A DNA stretch of 64,000 nucleotides, from positions 505,452-569,451 of the forward strand of contig NZ_VJXQ01000001.1 in NCBI RefSeq assembly GCF_007655485.1. The letters are read 5' to 3'. The position numbers and the translations under genes were made by a program. Below the pieces are notes generated by a model, which saw only the letters and a program-made list of their open reading frames with translations, ran no database searches and was not told where the DNA came from. Within the stretch, counting starts at the first letter, position 1. Each line of letters opens with the position of its first letter. This DNA is from Halobellus captivus. GTDB taxonomy: Archaea; Halobacteriota; Halobacteria; Halobacteriales; Haloferacaceae. Below are positions 41,909-53,863 of the stretch, one piece after another.

Positions 41909-43248
41909 CACTCGACGACCGAATAGGGGACGACGTCGACCGTCTGCCCGCGCGAGACACCCTCACCGGTGAGGACAAAGCCGTCCGCGCGGGTCGCGCG
42001 CGTGCTCGACGAGAGGACGCTCGGATCGAACGCGTCCTCGTAGACGGAGAGCTCGGAGTCGGCGTGTCCGAGCGGCATCGCCGTCGGGTGATCGGTCTCG
42101 GACGCTCCGTCGTCGCCTTCGGTCCGTGCGTCACCGCCGTCCGCCGGATCCTCGAACGTCACCGGGATCGCATAGGCGAACCCGGGCGTCGCGATGTCGA
42201 CGTCGCGGGCCATCCGGGCGGGCACGGTCGGCAGCGACAGATCGCCGGTGAAGAACGGTCGCGCGACGAGCGTCGTCACCGCGTGCGCGCCGACGGGTTT
42301 GCCCGGGATCGCGAACGCGACGGCGTCGTAGTCGGTGAGTTCCGCGACGGCGATCGGCTTTCCGGGCCGGAGTCGCACGCGGTGGAACAGCACGTCGCCC
42401 AGCGAGTCGAGCGCGCGGACGACGTAGTCCTTATCCCCGACGCTCGTCCCCCCGGTCGTCACGACGACGTCGTGCTCGCGGGCCAGCTCCGCGATCCGCG
42501 ACTCGACGCGGTCGTACGTGTCGGGGACGGTTCCCTCGTAGGTGGCGCTGTGTCCCCACGATCGGATCAGCCCCGCCAGCATCGGCGAATCGAGGTCGCG
42601 GTGGCGCCCCTCGTGGATCTCCGTTCCGGTCGCGAGCAACCCGACCGAGCGTCGTTCGCGGACCTCGACGGCGTCGATTCCCAGATCACCCAGCAGGATC
42701 GCGTCCTTCGGGCCGAGCCGCTCTCCCGCCTCGAACAGTCGCTCACCCGCGGCGACGTTGCTGCCGCGCTCGTAGACGTACGTGCCCGGTTCGAGTTCCG
42801 CGCCGGTCAGTTGGGTTCCCTCCACGGTCGCCTCCTCGCGCTTGAGAACCGCGTTCGCCGACGGGGGAACGGGCGCACCGGTCGCGATGCGGACCGCCTC
42901 TCCGGCACCCAGTTCCGGCGGTTCGTCCTCCGGGAAGACGTCGGCGTCGACGACGGTGAGCGGGTACTCCTCGGTCGCGTCGAAGGCGAACCCGTCCATC
43001 GTCGCGTGGCTCTGTGCGGGCACGTCGACCGGCGAATCGATCGGCTCGGCGAGCGTCCGTCCGTGAATCTCGCCGGTGTCGACTCGCTCTGTGCCGAGGT
43101 GTGAGAGCCACCGCTGTCCGAGTTCCCGCACGCGCTCGGCCCCGTCGTCCCACGCGATCAGATCATCGTGGTCGTGGCCGCCGTCGCAGGCGAGCGTCTC
43201 GTGGGGCCGGTCGCTGTCATCTTCGCGTGTCTGTCCCTTATCGGTCAT
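41908..43248 (-). CDS. moeA: Molybdopterin molybdenumtransferase
   Basis: A 446-residue MoeA, which inserts molybdate into adenylylated molybdopterin. Seen are QSHATMDGFAFD, the TGGTSVGDKDYV motif and FAIPGKPVGAHAV, in the family order. An acidic N-terminal extension of about 25 residues with a CDGGHDHDD segment may bind metal. It diverges from the cox operon, sharing its 156-base upstream region, which suggests joint control. Confidence 0.9.
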   Translation of the reverse strand: MTDKGQTREDDSDRPHETLACDGGHDHDDLIAWDDGAERVRELGQRWLSHLGTERVDTGEIHGRTLAEPIDSPVDVPAQSHATMDGFAFDATEEYPLTVVDADVFPEDEPPELGAGEAVRIATGAPVPPSANAVLKREEATVEGTQLTGAELEPGTYVYERGSNVAAGERLFEAGERLGPKDAILLGDLGIDAVEVRERRSVGLLATGTEIHEGRHRDLDSPMLAGLIRSWGHSATYEGTVPDTYDRVESRIAELAREHDVVVTTGGTSVGDKDYVVRALDSLGDVLFHRVRLRPGKPIAVAELTDYDAVAFAIPGKPVGAHAVTTLVARPFFTGDLSLPTVPARMARDVDIATPGFAYAIPVTFEDPADGGDARTEGDDGASETDHPTAMPLGHADSELSVYEDAFDPSVLSSSTRATRADGFVLTGEGVSRGQTVDVVPYSVVE

Positions 43249-43404
43249 CGGTCAACTCCGATATCTGTCGGCGAACAACACAAACTTTTATTTGCGATCT
43301 GTATGATATCATAAAGCGTGATAATAGTGTGCACATAGTAGAGGTACTTAAAAGATGGCGACACGCGGCCGCCGAACAACCGGACACAGGGATTGAGGAC
43401 ACAC
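43249..43404. promoter_or_regulatory. Divergent promoter region between moeA and the cox operon
   Basis: This A/T-rich gap holds a perfect 12-bp palindrome TATGATATCATA at 43302-43313. A TATA-like TACTTAAAAG lies at 43345-43354, about 50 bases before coxG. On the minus strand, AAATAAAAG at about 43285-43293 is a possible TATA box for moeA. The palindrome lies between the two and could be the binding site of a shared regulator. Confidence 0.55.
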
Positions 43405-44001
43405 ATGGAATTTGATGGAGAATTCGAATTAGACGGCGTACCACCCGAGAAAGCCTGGATCGTGCTGTCGGACCCGATGGCGGTCCGGGACGCGCTGAAG
43501 GGCTGTCGGTACATCACCCCGATGGACGACGAGTTCAACTTCGACGAGTACGAGGCCGAAGAGGACGTCGAGATGCTGCCGGAGGCGGACCCCGAAGTCG
43601 TCGCCGAGCGCGCGTTCGTCGAGGGGCAGAAATACGCGGCGCTGATGCAGGTCGGCGTCGGGAGCGTGAAACCCCGCTTCGAGACGACGGTCACGATCGA
43701 CGAGCGCGACAGCGAGAACTTCAGAATGGTCGCGACCGGCGGCGGCGACGCCTCCGGAAGCAGTTTCAGTATGGAGTCGGGGATGCAGATTCACCCGGTC
43801 GACGACGGCGAAAGCTCGCGGATCGAGTGGTGGACCGAGGCCGACATCTCGGGACGGATCGCCCAGCTGGGATCGCGGGTGATCAAACCGGTCGCCAACA
43901 AGATCGTGAACAACTTCTTCGGAAACATCGAGAAACAGATGTCTGACGTCGACGAGGAGGCCAGCAGCGGCGTCACCGACAGACTACGGAACATGCTATG
44001 A
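43405..44001 (+). CDS. coxG: CoxG-like carbon monoxide dehydrogenase accessory protein (SRPBCC fold)
   Basis: A 198-residue protein of the CoxG/START-like superfamily, which in bacteria recruits CO dehydrogenase to the membrane. The start FELDGVPPEKAWIVLSDPMAV and the end EWWTEADISGRIAQLGSRVI are characteristic. An acidic insert of about 25 residues near residues 45-65 is likely a haloarchaeal adaptation. It is the first gene of the cox operon and overlaps coxM by four bases. Confidence 0.88.
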   Translation: MEFDGEFELDGVPPEKAWIVLSDPMAVRDALKGCRYITPMDDEFNFDEYEAEEDVEMLPEADPEVVAERAFVEGQKYAALMQVGVGSVKPRFETTVTIDERDSENFRMVATGGGDASGSSFSMESGMQIHPVDDGESSRIEWWTEADISGRIAQLGSRVIKPVANKIVNNFFGNIEKQMSDVDEEASSGVTDRLRNML

Positions 44002-44885
44002 AAGCAGCCAGATTCGAACACCACGAACCGACGTCCGTCAGTAAGGCGGTGAGCTTACTGGAGAGTCTCGACGAGCCCACGATACTCTCGGGCGGACAGA
44101 GCCTCATTCCGATGCTCCGATTCCGACTCGCCCGCCCGGACACGGTCGTCGACATCAACGGGATCGACGAACTCGACTATCTTCACGAGGAGGACGGCTA
44201 CCTCAAGATCGGCGCGCTGGCGCGGCACGCCGACGTGGCGGAGTCGGACGTCATCGCGGAACGGTACGGGAGCTTCGCCGACACCGCCCCGTTGGTCGCG
44301 GATCCCCAAATCCGCAACCGCGGGACGATCGTCGGCTCCGTTGCGCAGGCGGATCCGAAGGGCGACTGGGGATCAGTCCTCATCGCCCACGACGGCGAGG
44401 TCGTCGCGACCGGACCCGACGGCGAGCGGACCATTCCGATCGACGAACTGTTCCTCCTGCCGTACGACACCTCCCTCGGCGAGAGCGAACTCATCACCGA
44501 GGCGCGCGTTCCCGTCCCGATCGAGCGGGAGGGAAGCGCCTACCACAAGCTGAAGCGCAAGACCGGCGACTACGCGATGGCTGGCGTCGCGGCCCGCCTG
44601 ATCTTCGACGAGGACGGTCGGATCGAGAACGCCGGGATCGGAATGACCGCCGTAGACATCACCAACGCCCGCGCGAGCGACGCCGAGGAGCTCCTCGAGG
44701 GGTCGCGTCCCAGCGCCGATCTGTTCGGCGAGGCGGGCGAACTGGCCGCCGAACAGTCCAACCCCGAATCCGACGAACACGGCGACGCGTCCTACAAGGA
44801 GCGGATGGTCGAGGTACTGACCCAGCGGGCGCTCGGCGACGCCGCTGAACGTGCTGGGGTAATCAAACGGAGGGTATCCCCGTGA
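43998..44885 (+). CDS. coxM: Carbon monoxide dehydrogenase medium subunit (FAD)
   Basis: A 295-residue FAD-binding subunit passing electrons from the iron-sulfur subunit to the acceptor. FAD-contact motifs are [18 protein letters not shown] (about 30-48) and [18 protein letters not shown] (about 108-125). The order M-S-L in the operon is that of form I (true CO-oxidising) enzymes. It overlaps coxS by four bases. Confidence 0.93.
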   Translation: MKAARFEHHEPTSVSKAVSLLESLDEPTILSGGQSLIPMLRFRLARPDTVVDINGIDELDYLHEEDGYLKIGALARHADVAESDVIAERYGSFADTAPLVADPQIRNRGTIVGSVAQADPKGDWGSVLIAHDGEVVATGPDGERTIPIDELFLLPYDTSLGESELITEARVPVPIEREGSAYHKLKRKTGDYAMAGVAARLIFDEDGRIENAGIGMTAVDITNARASDAEELLEGSRPSADLFGEAGELAAEQSNPESDEHGDASYKERMVEVLTQRALGDAAERAGVIKRRVSP

Positions 44886-45597
44886 CTGACACACGCGAAA
44901 TCACGCTGACGATCAACGGCACCGAGCGCACCACCGAGGTCGAACCGCGACGACTGCTCGTCCACGCGATCCGCGAGGATCTCGATATGACGGGCACCCA
45001 CATCGGCTGCGACACCGGTAACTGCGGGGCCTGTACGATCCTCGTCGACGGCGAACCGATCAAGTCCTGTCTGATGTTCGCCGCGCAGGCCGACGGGAGC
45101 GAACTGATGACCGTCGAGGGGATGGAGGACCTCCCCGAGTCAGACGGCGAACTCCACCCCTTACAGGAGGGCTTCCACGAGGAACACGGCCTGCAGTGCG
45201 GTTACTGTACGCCCGGGATGTTGATGGCGGGCAAGGCGCTCCTCGACGAGAACCCCGATCCGAGCGAGGCGGAGATCCGCGAGGCGATCAGCGGGAACCT
45301 CTGTCGGTGCACCGGCTATCAGAACATCGTAAAGTCGATCGAGTACGCGTCCGAGAAACTCGCCGCACAGCCCGCCGCCGACGGCGGGACGGTCGCCGTC
45401 GACGGTGACAGCGGGACGGGTACCGTCGCCGACGACATCCCCGCGACCTCCGAGGCCGACGCGGGCGGCCCCGGGGCGTTCGAGGGTTACGACGTGGAGT
45501 CGTTCGAGGGCAACGACGCGGACGGCGAGTTCTCCTGCGGCGCGGAGAACTGCTGCGGCGGTCCCGCGACCGACACCGAACACAGAGGTGACAACGT

Positions 45598-45601
<4 letters not shown>
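44882..45601 (+). CDS. coxS: Carbon monoxide dehydrogenase small subunit (2x 2Fe-2S) with Cys-rich tail
   Basis: A 239-residue iron-sulfur subunit with a GTG start. The plant-type 2Fe-2S cluster uses C43, C48, C51 and C63; the second cluster uses C106, C109, C141 and C143 (GYCTPG, CRCTGY). Residues 1-160 are a complete CoxS. A further 75-residue acidic, Gly-rich extension follows, ending with [10 protein letters not shown], whose three cysteines are not part of the normal fold. The start overlaps coxM, the stop overlaps coxL. Confidence 0.93.
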
Positions 45602-48102
<2,501 letters not shown>

Positions 48103-48212
48103 TACGTCGCCGCTCGGGGTTTTCGGACGGCGAACCCAGTTGATCGGGTCCGCGCTGATCCGCAGACCCGGCGACAACCCCATTGGCGCTGCCGACGTAG
48201 ACGCACTAATAA

Positions 48213-49292
48213 ATGACACGGAACGATTCACACACGGGGAGCGACGATCCGCCGCACCGAGCGGCCGTCAGCGACGGCAACGTCGCCGAATTGGAGGCGG
48301 AACTGACCGAGAACGGCGAGGCGTACGCACGGGTGACGATCGTCCGTCGCGAGCCGCCGGTGTCCGCGAACGTCGGCGACCGCGCGCTCGTGACGGCGGA
48401 CGGAGAACTGCACGGCTGGATCGGCGGCGCGGCGTGCGCGCAGACGACGGCGACGAGCGAGGCGTTAGCCGCGCTCGACGACGGCGAACCCCGGTTCGTC
48501 GGCATCGCGCCCGATCCCGACGAGATCGATCGTCCAGGCCTCGACGCCTTCCCGATGCACTGCCACAGCGAGGGCGTCCTCGAACTGTTCATCGAACCGG
48601 TGAACCCGACGCCGGAACTCCTCATCGTCGGCGGTTCGCCGGTGGCGCGAGCGCTCTCGCGACTCGCTGGCGAACTGGCCGTCGACGTCGTCGTGGTCGA
48701 TCCCGAGGGCGGCGACGACAGCGCGCACCGAGTCGTCGAGTCGACCGATCCGGACGCCATCGCCGAGGCCGTCGCCCGCTCGCCCCTCGTCGTGGTGGCG
48801 TCGATGGGGAAGTTCGACGCGCGTGGAGTCGCAGCGGGCGTCAAAGCGGACGCACCCTACATCGGCCTCGTCGCCAGCGACACTCGAAGCGGAGACGTGA
48901 TCGAGCGGGCGGCCGCGCTGCTCGACGCCGATCCCGACGCGGTTCGCGCGGCCGTCACGAACCCCGCGGGCGTCGACATCGCCGCGTACACGCCCGCCGA
49001 GATCGCCGTGAGCATCCTAGCGGAGGTCGTCGACGCGCGATCGACGGCGCGAACGACAACCGGGACGAACGCCCTGGATGACGCAGGATCGACTGCCGCC
49101 GACGAGGAGGCGGCCGAATCCGAGACTCCCGAACTCGCGACTGACCCGGTGTGCGGGATGACGGCCGACCCCGCGACGGCACCGTCGGTCGAACACGACG
49201 GCGAGACGTACTACTTCTGCTGTGAGGGCTGCGCCGAGTCGTTCAGCGCCGAACCGGAGTCCTATCTCGACGCGGCGGCGGAGTCAGTATGA
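48213..49292 (+). CDS. coxF: XdhC/CoxF-like maturation factor fused to a YHS metal-binding domain
   Basis: A 359-residue protein. Residues about 20-270 are XdhC/CoxI-like, with a Rossmann segment [19 protein letters not shown], a family that readies the molybdenum cofactor for insertion. Residues about 305-350 are a YHS domain ([15 protein letters not shown], then [12 protein letters not shown]), usually linked to copper or heavy-metal binding. The fusion suggests metal delivery to the Cu-Mo site. Gene symbol by position. A 110-base gap separates it from coxL, with an ACTAATAAATG-like stretch at its start. Confidence 0.85.
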   Translation: MTRNDSHTGSDDPPHRAAVSDGNVAELEAELTENGEAYARVTIVRREPPVSANVGDRALVTADGELHGWIGGAACAQTTATSEALAALDDGEPRFVGIAPDPDEIDRPGLDAFPMHCHSEGVLELFIEPVNPTPELLIVGGSPVARALSRLAGELAVDVVVVDPEGGDDSAHRVVESTDPDAIAEAVARSPLVVVASMGKFDARGVAAGVKADAPYIGLVASDTRSGDVIERAAALLDADPDAVRAAVTNPAGVDIAAYTPAEIAVSILAEVVDARSTARTTTGTNALDDAGSTAADEEAAESETPELATDPVCGMTADPATAPSVEHDGETYYFCCEGCAESFSAEPESYLDAAAESV

Positions 49293-50257
49293 CGCGGAGC
49301 GCCTTCGCGTCGCTGTCGCCGTCGGATCTCGAAGACCGCTTCGACGCGGAAGCCTACGTCGCGGACGACCGAACGGTCACGACGGTGCACCTCGCGCTCA
49401 CGCTCGGACGGCCGCTGCTCGTCGAGGGGCCGCCCGGGAGCGGCAAAACAGAACTCGGGAAGGTCCTGGCGAACAGCTTCGAGACGGAGCTCATCCGCCT
49501 GCAGTGTTACGAGGGGTTAACGGCCGAGAACGCGCTCTACGAGTGGAACTACACGAAGCAGCTGCTCGCGGTGCAGGCCGACGAGGGGACCGTCACCGGT
49601 GATTCGCCCGCGACCGGCGAGTCGATCGCGGACGAGGGGGGTAGAAACCGCTCGATCTTCGACGAGGAGTACCTCCTCGAACGGCCGCTACTCCGCGCGC
49701 TCACCGTCGGTGGCGACGTTCCCCCGGTGCTGCTCGTCGACGAGATCGACCGCGCCGACGAGGAGTTCGAGGCGTTCCTGCTCGAACTCCTCTCGGATTT
49801 TCAGGTATCGATCCCCGAGTACGGCACCGTGACCGCGGAGCAGCCGCCGGTCGTGGTTCTCACGTCGAACCGAACGCGGGGGCTCTCGGACGCGCTGAAG
49901 CGGCGGTGTCTGTACCTCCACGTCGAACCGCCGTCGCTGGAGGACGAGTACGAGATCGTCCGCCGGAAGGTGCCCGAACTCGACGGCGCAATCGCCGCAG
50001 AGGTGTGCGCGATCGTCGCCAGGCTCCGCGAGGAGGCGTTCCTCAAACAGCCGGGCGTCGCGGAGACGCTCGATTGGGCTCGCGCGGTGGCACAGCTCCG
50101 TCACGACGAGGGAGAGCAGCCGCTCACGACGACGGAGATCGAACGGACGCTCGGTTGTCTGCTCAAGGAGGCCGAAGACTTCGCCCGCGTCGACACCGAA
50201 CTGCTCGAACAGTTGCGAGCGGCCGCCGCCGCGGCCGAGGAGCGAATCGAGGCCTGA
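49289..50257 (+). CDS. coxD: CoxD-like MoxR AAA+ ATPase
   Basis: A 322-residue AAA+ ATPase of the MoxR class. In bacteria CoxD is required to build the Cu-Mo active site of CO dehydrogenase. The Walker A motif is [13 protein letters not shown] (about 45-57), Walker B is [11 protein letters not shown], and sensor 1 is [19 protein letters not shown]. It overlaps the previous gene by four bases and is followed by the VWA partner. Confidence 0.93.
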   Translation: MTRSAFASLSPSDLEDRFDAEAYVADDRTVTTVHLALTLGRPLLVEGPPGSGKTELGKVLANSFETELIRLQCYEGLTAENALYEWNYTKQLLAVQADEGTVTGDSPATGESIADEGGRNRSIFDEEYLLERPLLRALTVGGDVPPVLLVDEIDRADEEFEAFLLELLSDFQVSIPEYGTVTAEQPPVVVLTSNRTRGLSDALKRRCLYLHVEPPSLEDEYEIVRRKVPELDGAIAAEVCAIVARLREEAFLKQPGVAETLDWARAVAQLRHDEGEQPLTTTEIERTLGCLLKEAEDFARVDTELLEQLRAAAAAAEERIEA

Positions 50258-50286
50258 ATGACGATGGATTCGAACACCGATTGCCG

Positions 50287-51711
50287 ATGACTCCCAACGA
50301 CCGCGGCTTCGACCGATTCTCGACCCGCGACGGTGTCCCGAACTTTCGCGCCGCGCGCCGACACACCCTGATCGAACTGATCCGGTTCGCGGCGAAACTC
50401 AGGTCGGAGGGCGTCACCGTGCCGCCGAGCGACACGCTGGCGGCCGCCCGCGCCCTGTCGGTTGTCGGTCTCGACGACCGGACGCGCGTCGCGGACGCGC
50501 TGCGGGCGACACTGCTCTCGGATCCGACCGACGCCGACGCCTTCGAATCGTCGTTTCCGACGTTCTGGCACCGGCTCCGATCCGGACTGAGCGCGGTCGC
50601 GACCGAGCACGACACCCCGATGTCGAGTGACGGAGACGAGCGCGAGACGCCCCCAGCGGCCGACGACGACGCGGGAGAACCGGGAATACTGGAAGACGCC
50701 GAAGCGCCCGATCTCGCCGGATTGGATGGAGACGGCGGTCCTGTCGACGTTCGGATCCCGACCGATCGGCGGCACGCGACCGGCGACAGACCGGAATCGA
50801 CCGGTGAGCGTGACGCGCGTCGGTACAGCGCCGTCGGCAGGAGCGAGCGCGTCGACGTCGATACGGCGCGGTTGACGGATGCGGAACTCGCCGCCATCGA
50901 CCGTTTCGTCGACGCGCTCTCGACGGTTCCGGGGCGTCGTCGGCGACGGTCACCAACCGGCGACCGCGTCGAAGCCAGGCGGGCGCTCCGCGCGAGCCTC
51001 GCGACCGGCGGCGCGCCGATCGAACTCCCGTCGTCGCGCCCGGTCCGGAGCGAGCTCCGGTGCTGTCTGTTGATCGACGTGAGCGGCTCAGTGCTCGACT
51101 CCATCGACCGAAGTGTCCTGTTGGCCTTCGCGGATCGACTCCACGCCAGCGCGCGGGACGCGGGCGTGTTCCTGTTCGATACCGACCTCGTGGACGTCAC
51201 ACGGCAGTTCGAACGCGGCGGCGACCCCGCGGGTGCGCTCCGCGACGCGGCGGTCGAGTGGGGCGGGGGGACGAAGATCGGCGAGGCGTTCGCGACGCTC
51301 AGACGGTCCCACCCCTACGCTGTCGACCGACGGACGGTCGTCGTCGTCGTCAGCGACGGGTTGGACGTGGGCGATCCCGACACGCTGGCCGACGGCGTGA
51401 CGTGGCTCGCCGACCGGGCGAGCGCGGTGGTCTGGCTCAACCCGCTCGCGATCTCGTCCGCGTTCGAGCCGACCTCCCGGGGGATGTCGACGGCGACGCC
51501 GTACCTCGACGCCCTGTTCGGATTCGCGGAACCGGCCGACCTCGACGAGGCCGCGCGACAGATCGAACAGCGCGGGCTGGGCGGCGTCGTCGGGTACGAG
51601 CACGACGCGCGTCGCTTCGAGCACGATGCACGTCGCGGTGAGCAGGACACACGTCGCAGTGAGGGCGACAGACCTCGATTCGAAGCGGTCGCGGACGGTG
51701 AGTCGAGATGA
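50287..51711 (+). CDS. coxE: CoxE-like VWA-domain protein with C-terminal heptapeptide repeats
   Basis: A 474-residue partner of the MoxR ATPase. The C-terminal VWA domain has the MIDAS start LLIDVSGSVLDS and the later VVVVSDGLDVGD. The middle (about 110-210) is acidic and disordered. At residues 437-464 four 7-residue units of the type EHDARRx occur in tandem. The start ATG follows coxD by 29 bases. Confidence 0.9.
   Translation: MTPNDRGFDRFSTRDGVPNFRAARRHTLIELIRFAAKLRSEGVTVPPSDTLAAARALSVVGLDDRTRVADALRATLLSDPTDADAFESSFPTFWHRLRSGLSAVATEHDTPMSSDGDERETPPAADDDAGEPGILEDAEAPDLAGLDGDGGPVDVRIPTDRRHATGDRPESTGERDARRYSAVGRSERVDVDTARLTDAELAAIDRFVDALSTVPGRRRRRSPTGDRVEARRALRASLATGGAPIELPSSRPVRSELRCCLLIDVSGSVLDSIDRSVLLAFADRLHASARDAGVFLFDTDLVDVTRQFERGGDPAGALRDAAVEWGGGTKIGEAFATLRRSHPYAVDRRTVVVVVSDGLDVGDPDTLADGVTWLADRASAVVWLNPLAISSAFEPTSRGMSTATPYLDALFGFAEPADLDEAARQIEQRGLGGVVGYEHDARRFEHDARRGEQDTRRSEGDRPRFEAVADGESR
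51595..51678. repeat. Four tandem 21-bp coding repeats in coxE
   Basis: Units of 21 bp start at 51595, 51616, 51637 and 51658, encoding YEHDARR, FEHDARR, GEQDTRR and SEGDRPR. The first two are closest, and the later two have diverged. The tract is in frame at the C-terminus of CoxE, so copy-number change would alter tail length without frameshift. Confidence 0.85.
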
Positions 51712-52565
51712 GCGAGTTGCTCGCGGCCGCGCGAGACCGCCTCCGGCCACACGCGGCGTCGGCGACGGTCGACCGGATCACCGTCGGTGACGCGGCCGTG
51801 CTCGTCGAACTGCGCGACGGCCCGACGGCGAGCGCCGGACTCGCGCACCGCCCGTCGGGACCGGCCCCGAAAACGGAGGACCGAACAGTCGAATCGCTGT
51901 TGGCCGGAGCAACGGCCGGGGTCGGTGACGACGAGGTCGCGGGCCGGCCGCCGCGAGCGGTGGCAACCGCTCGAAGCGAGCGCGCGCTCGGCATCGCGAC
52001 GATGAACGCGCTCTCGGCACCGCTCGTCGACTGGCGCCCGGGCGATCCGATGGCGCTCGTCGATGACGACGTCGAACGGATCACCACGGTCGGGCTGTTC
52101 ACTCCCGCGTTCCGAAAGTTCGACGAGATGGAGGTTCGCGTGATCGAGCGCGAGGAGGTCGACGACGTGCCCGACCCGGCAAGCGTCCGCGTGCGGACGT
52201 TCACGCCCGCCGAGACGGCCGAAGCGATGGCGGGGGCGGAGGTCGTCTTCGTGACCGGCTCGGCGTTCGTCTACGGCGGCGTCGAAGCGTACCTGGACGC
52301 GGCCCCGTCGGCGGCGACCGTCGTCGTGATCGGCGCGACCGCATCGTTCGTTCCCGAACCGTTGTTCGCGGCTGGCGTCGACGTGGTCGCGGGGGCGACC
52401 GTGACCGACGTCGACGGTGTCAGGACGGCACTCGACGAGGGCGCGTGCGGAACCGACTTACACGACGCGGGACTCACGAAGGTGTATACCGCCCGCGAGA
52501 CACCGGGAGACGTTCGGCTCGGATTGGGCAATGCCGCGGAGTTTTCCACGACTGATCAGATATGA
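51708..52565 (+). CDS. DUF4213/DUF364-type putative metal-chelation protein in the cox cluster
   Basis: A 285-residue protein. The pattern GIATMNALSAP, then GLFTPAFRKF and EVVFVTGSAFVYGG, fits the DUF4213/DUF364 family, thought to act in heavy-metal or cofactor chelation. Start and stop overlap coxE and the XdhC-like gene by four bases, so it belongs to the maturation operon. A role in Mo or Cu handling is inferred. Confidence 0.78.
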   Translation: MSELLAAARDRLRPHAASATVDRITVGDAAVLVELRDGPTASAGLAHRPSGPAPKTEDRTVESLLAGATAGVGDDEVAGRPPRAVATARSERALGIATMNALSAPLVDWRPGDPMALVDDDVERITTVGLFTPAFRKFDEMEVRVIEREEVDDVPDPASVRVRTFTPAETAEAMAGAEVVFVTGSAFVYGGVEAYLDAAPSAATVVVIGATASFVPEPLFAAGVDVVAGATVTDVDGVRTALDEGACGTDLHDAGLTKVYTARETPGDVRLGLGNAAEFSTTDQI

Positions 52566-53734
52566 CACGGCAACACTGGAGCGTTCCAGAGACCGAAATC
52601 GTACAGCAGATCCGCGATCGATTGGATGGCGACCGAACCGACGTCCTGGCGACGATCGTCGACGTCGAGGGGAACGCCTACCGACGACCGGGGGCGAAGA
52701 TGCTCCTCGACGAGGGCGGCACGGGCGTCGGGAGCATCACCGCCGGATGCCTCGAAGACGAGCTTCTCAGCGTCGGTAACCGCGTTCGTGAGCGCGGACG
52801 CCCGGAGCTCGTCACCTACGACCTGATGGACGACGACGAAGACGACGTATGGGGGCTCGGCGTCGGCTGTAACGGCGTCATCGAGGTACTCTTAGAACCG
52901 CTGACTGAGACGTATCGGCCCGCGGTCGAGGCGTTCTTTTCCGGCCGCGACGTCGCTGTCATCACCGTTCTCGACGCCGGGAGCGACCGCTTCGAGCGGG
53001 GCGACCGCGCCTACTACTATCCGGACACCGGGTCCTTGCACCTGCCCGACGGCTCCGACGCGACCGACTGGCCGTTGGCGTCGCTCGCGGGACCGGCGGG
53101 CGAACTCGCGGGTAGCGGAAACGCGGGTACCGTGCGATTGGAGCACGACGGCGGCGTCGAGGTCTTCGTCGACGGGCTCGACGCGCCGCCGGAGCTGGTC
53201 GTCTTCGGGACCGGTCACGACGTCCGGCCGGTGACGACGTTCGCGGCGAAGAACGATTTCCGCGTGACGGTCGTGGGATTCCGCGGGGCCGTCGATCTCG
53301 AATCGAGGTTCCCGGACGCGGACCGGACGGTGACGACGTCGCCGGGGAGCGTGGATGCGGATCTCGAACTCGGCCCGCGGACGTACGCGGTCGTGATGAC
53401 GCACAACTTCGTCGACGATCAGTTGACCGTCGAGTCCTGCCTGGACGCGGGCGTTCCGTACGTCGGCGTGATGGGGCCACGAGAGCGGTTCGAACGGATG
53501 CTGCAGGCGTTTTCCGACGACGGTCGCACGTTCGGCGACGCGGAACTCTCGTCGGTGTACACGCCGATCGGGCTCGACCTCGGCGGCGGTTCCCCGTTCC
53601 AGATCGCACACAGCATCGTCGCGGAGGTGCTCGCGGTCTCGAACGGGCGGACGCCGAGACATCTCAAAGACCGAGCGGGCCCGATTCACGAGCGCGTGGA
53701 AGTCGGATCCGACGCCGATACGCCAGCACAATAG
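52562..53734 (+). CDS. coxI: XdhC/CoxI family maturation protein
   Basis: A 390-residue protein. The N-terminal XdhC domain (RTDVLATIVDVEGNAYRRPGAKML, then GSITAGCLEDEL, then LGVGCNGVIEVLLEP) is followed by a Rossmann domain (ELVVFGTGHDVRPVTTFA) ending with GLDLGGGSPFQIAHSIVAEVLA. Such proteins bind the molybdenum cofactor and aid its sulfuration and insertion. It is the second XdhC-like gene of the cluster, complete and without a YHS domain. Last gene of the operon. Confidence 0.9.
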   Translation: MTRQHWSVPETEIVQQIRDRLDGDRTDVLATIVDVEGNAYRRPGAKMLLDEGGTGVGSITAGCLEDELLSVGNRVRERGRPELVTYDLMDDDEDDVWGLGVGCNGVIEVLLEPLTETYRPAVEAFFSGRDVAVITVLDAGSDRFERGDRAYYYPDTGSLHLPDGSDATDWPLASLAGPAGELAGSGNAGTVRLEHDGGVEVFVDGLDAPPELVVFGTGHDVRPVTTFAAKNDFRVTVVGFRGAVDLESRFPDADRTVTTSPGSVDADLELGPRTYAVVMTHNFVDDQLTVESCLDAGVPYVGVMGPRERFERMLQAFSDDGRTFGDAELSSVYTPIGLDLGGGSPFQIAHSIVAEVLAVSNGRTPRHLKDRAGPIHERVEVGSDADTPAQ

Positions 53735-53863
53735 CGGGATTCGTGGCACACGTCAGGAACACTCGTGGCACGCGTCGAGAACTAACACGGATCGAGTATC
53801 GCGGCGAACCGTTCGCGCGGAAACGCCGTATTCTTCGGATGGTACCGCCGTATTCTCCGGGCG

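Noticed and set aside
41827-43104. A 425-codon plus-strand open frame over moeA
   Set aside because: Shadow of moeA; the minus strand carries the complete MoeA motif order.
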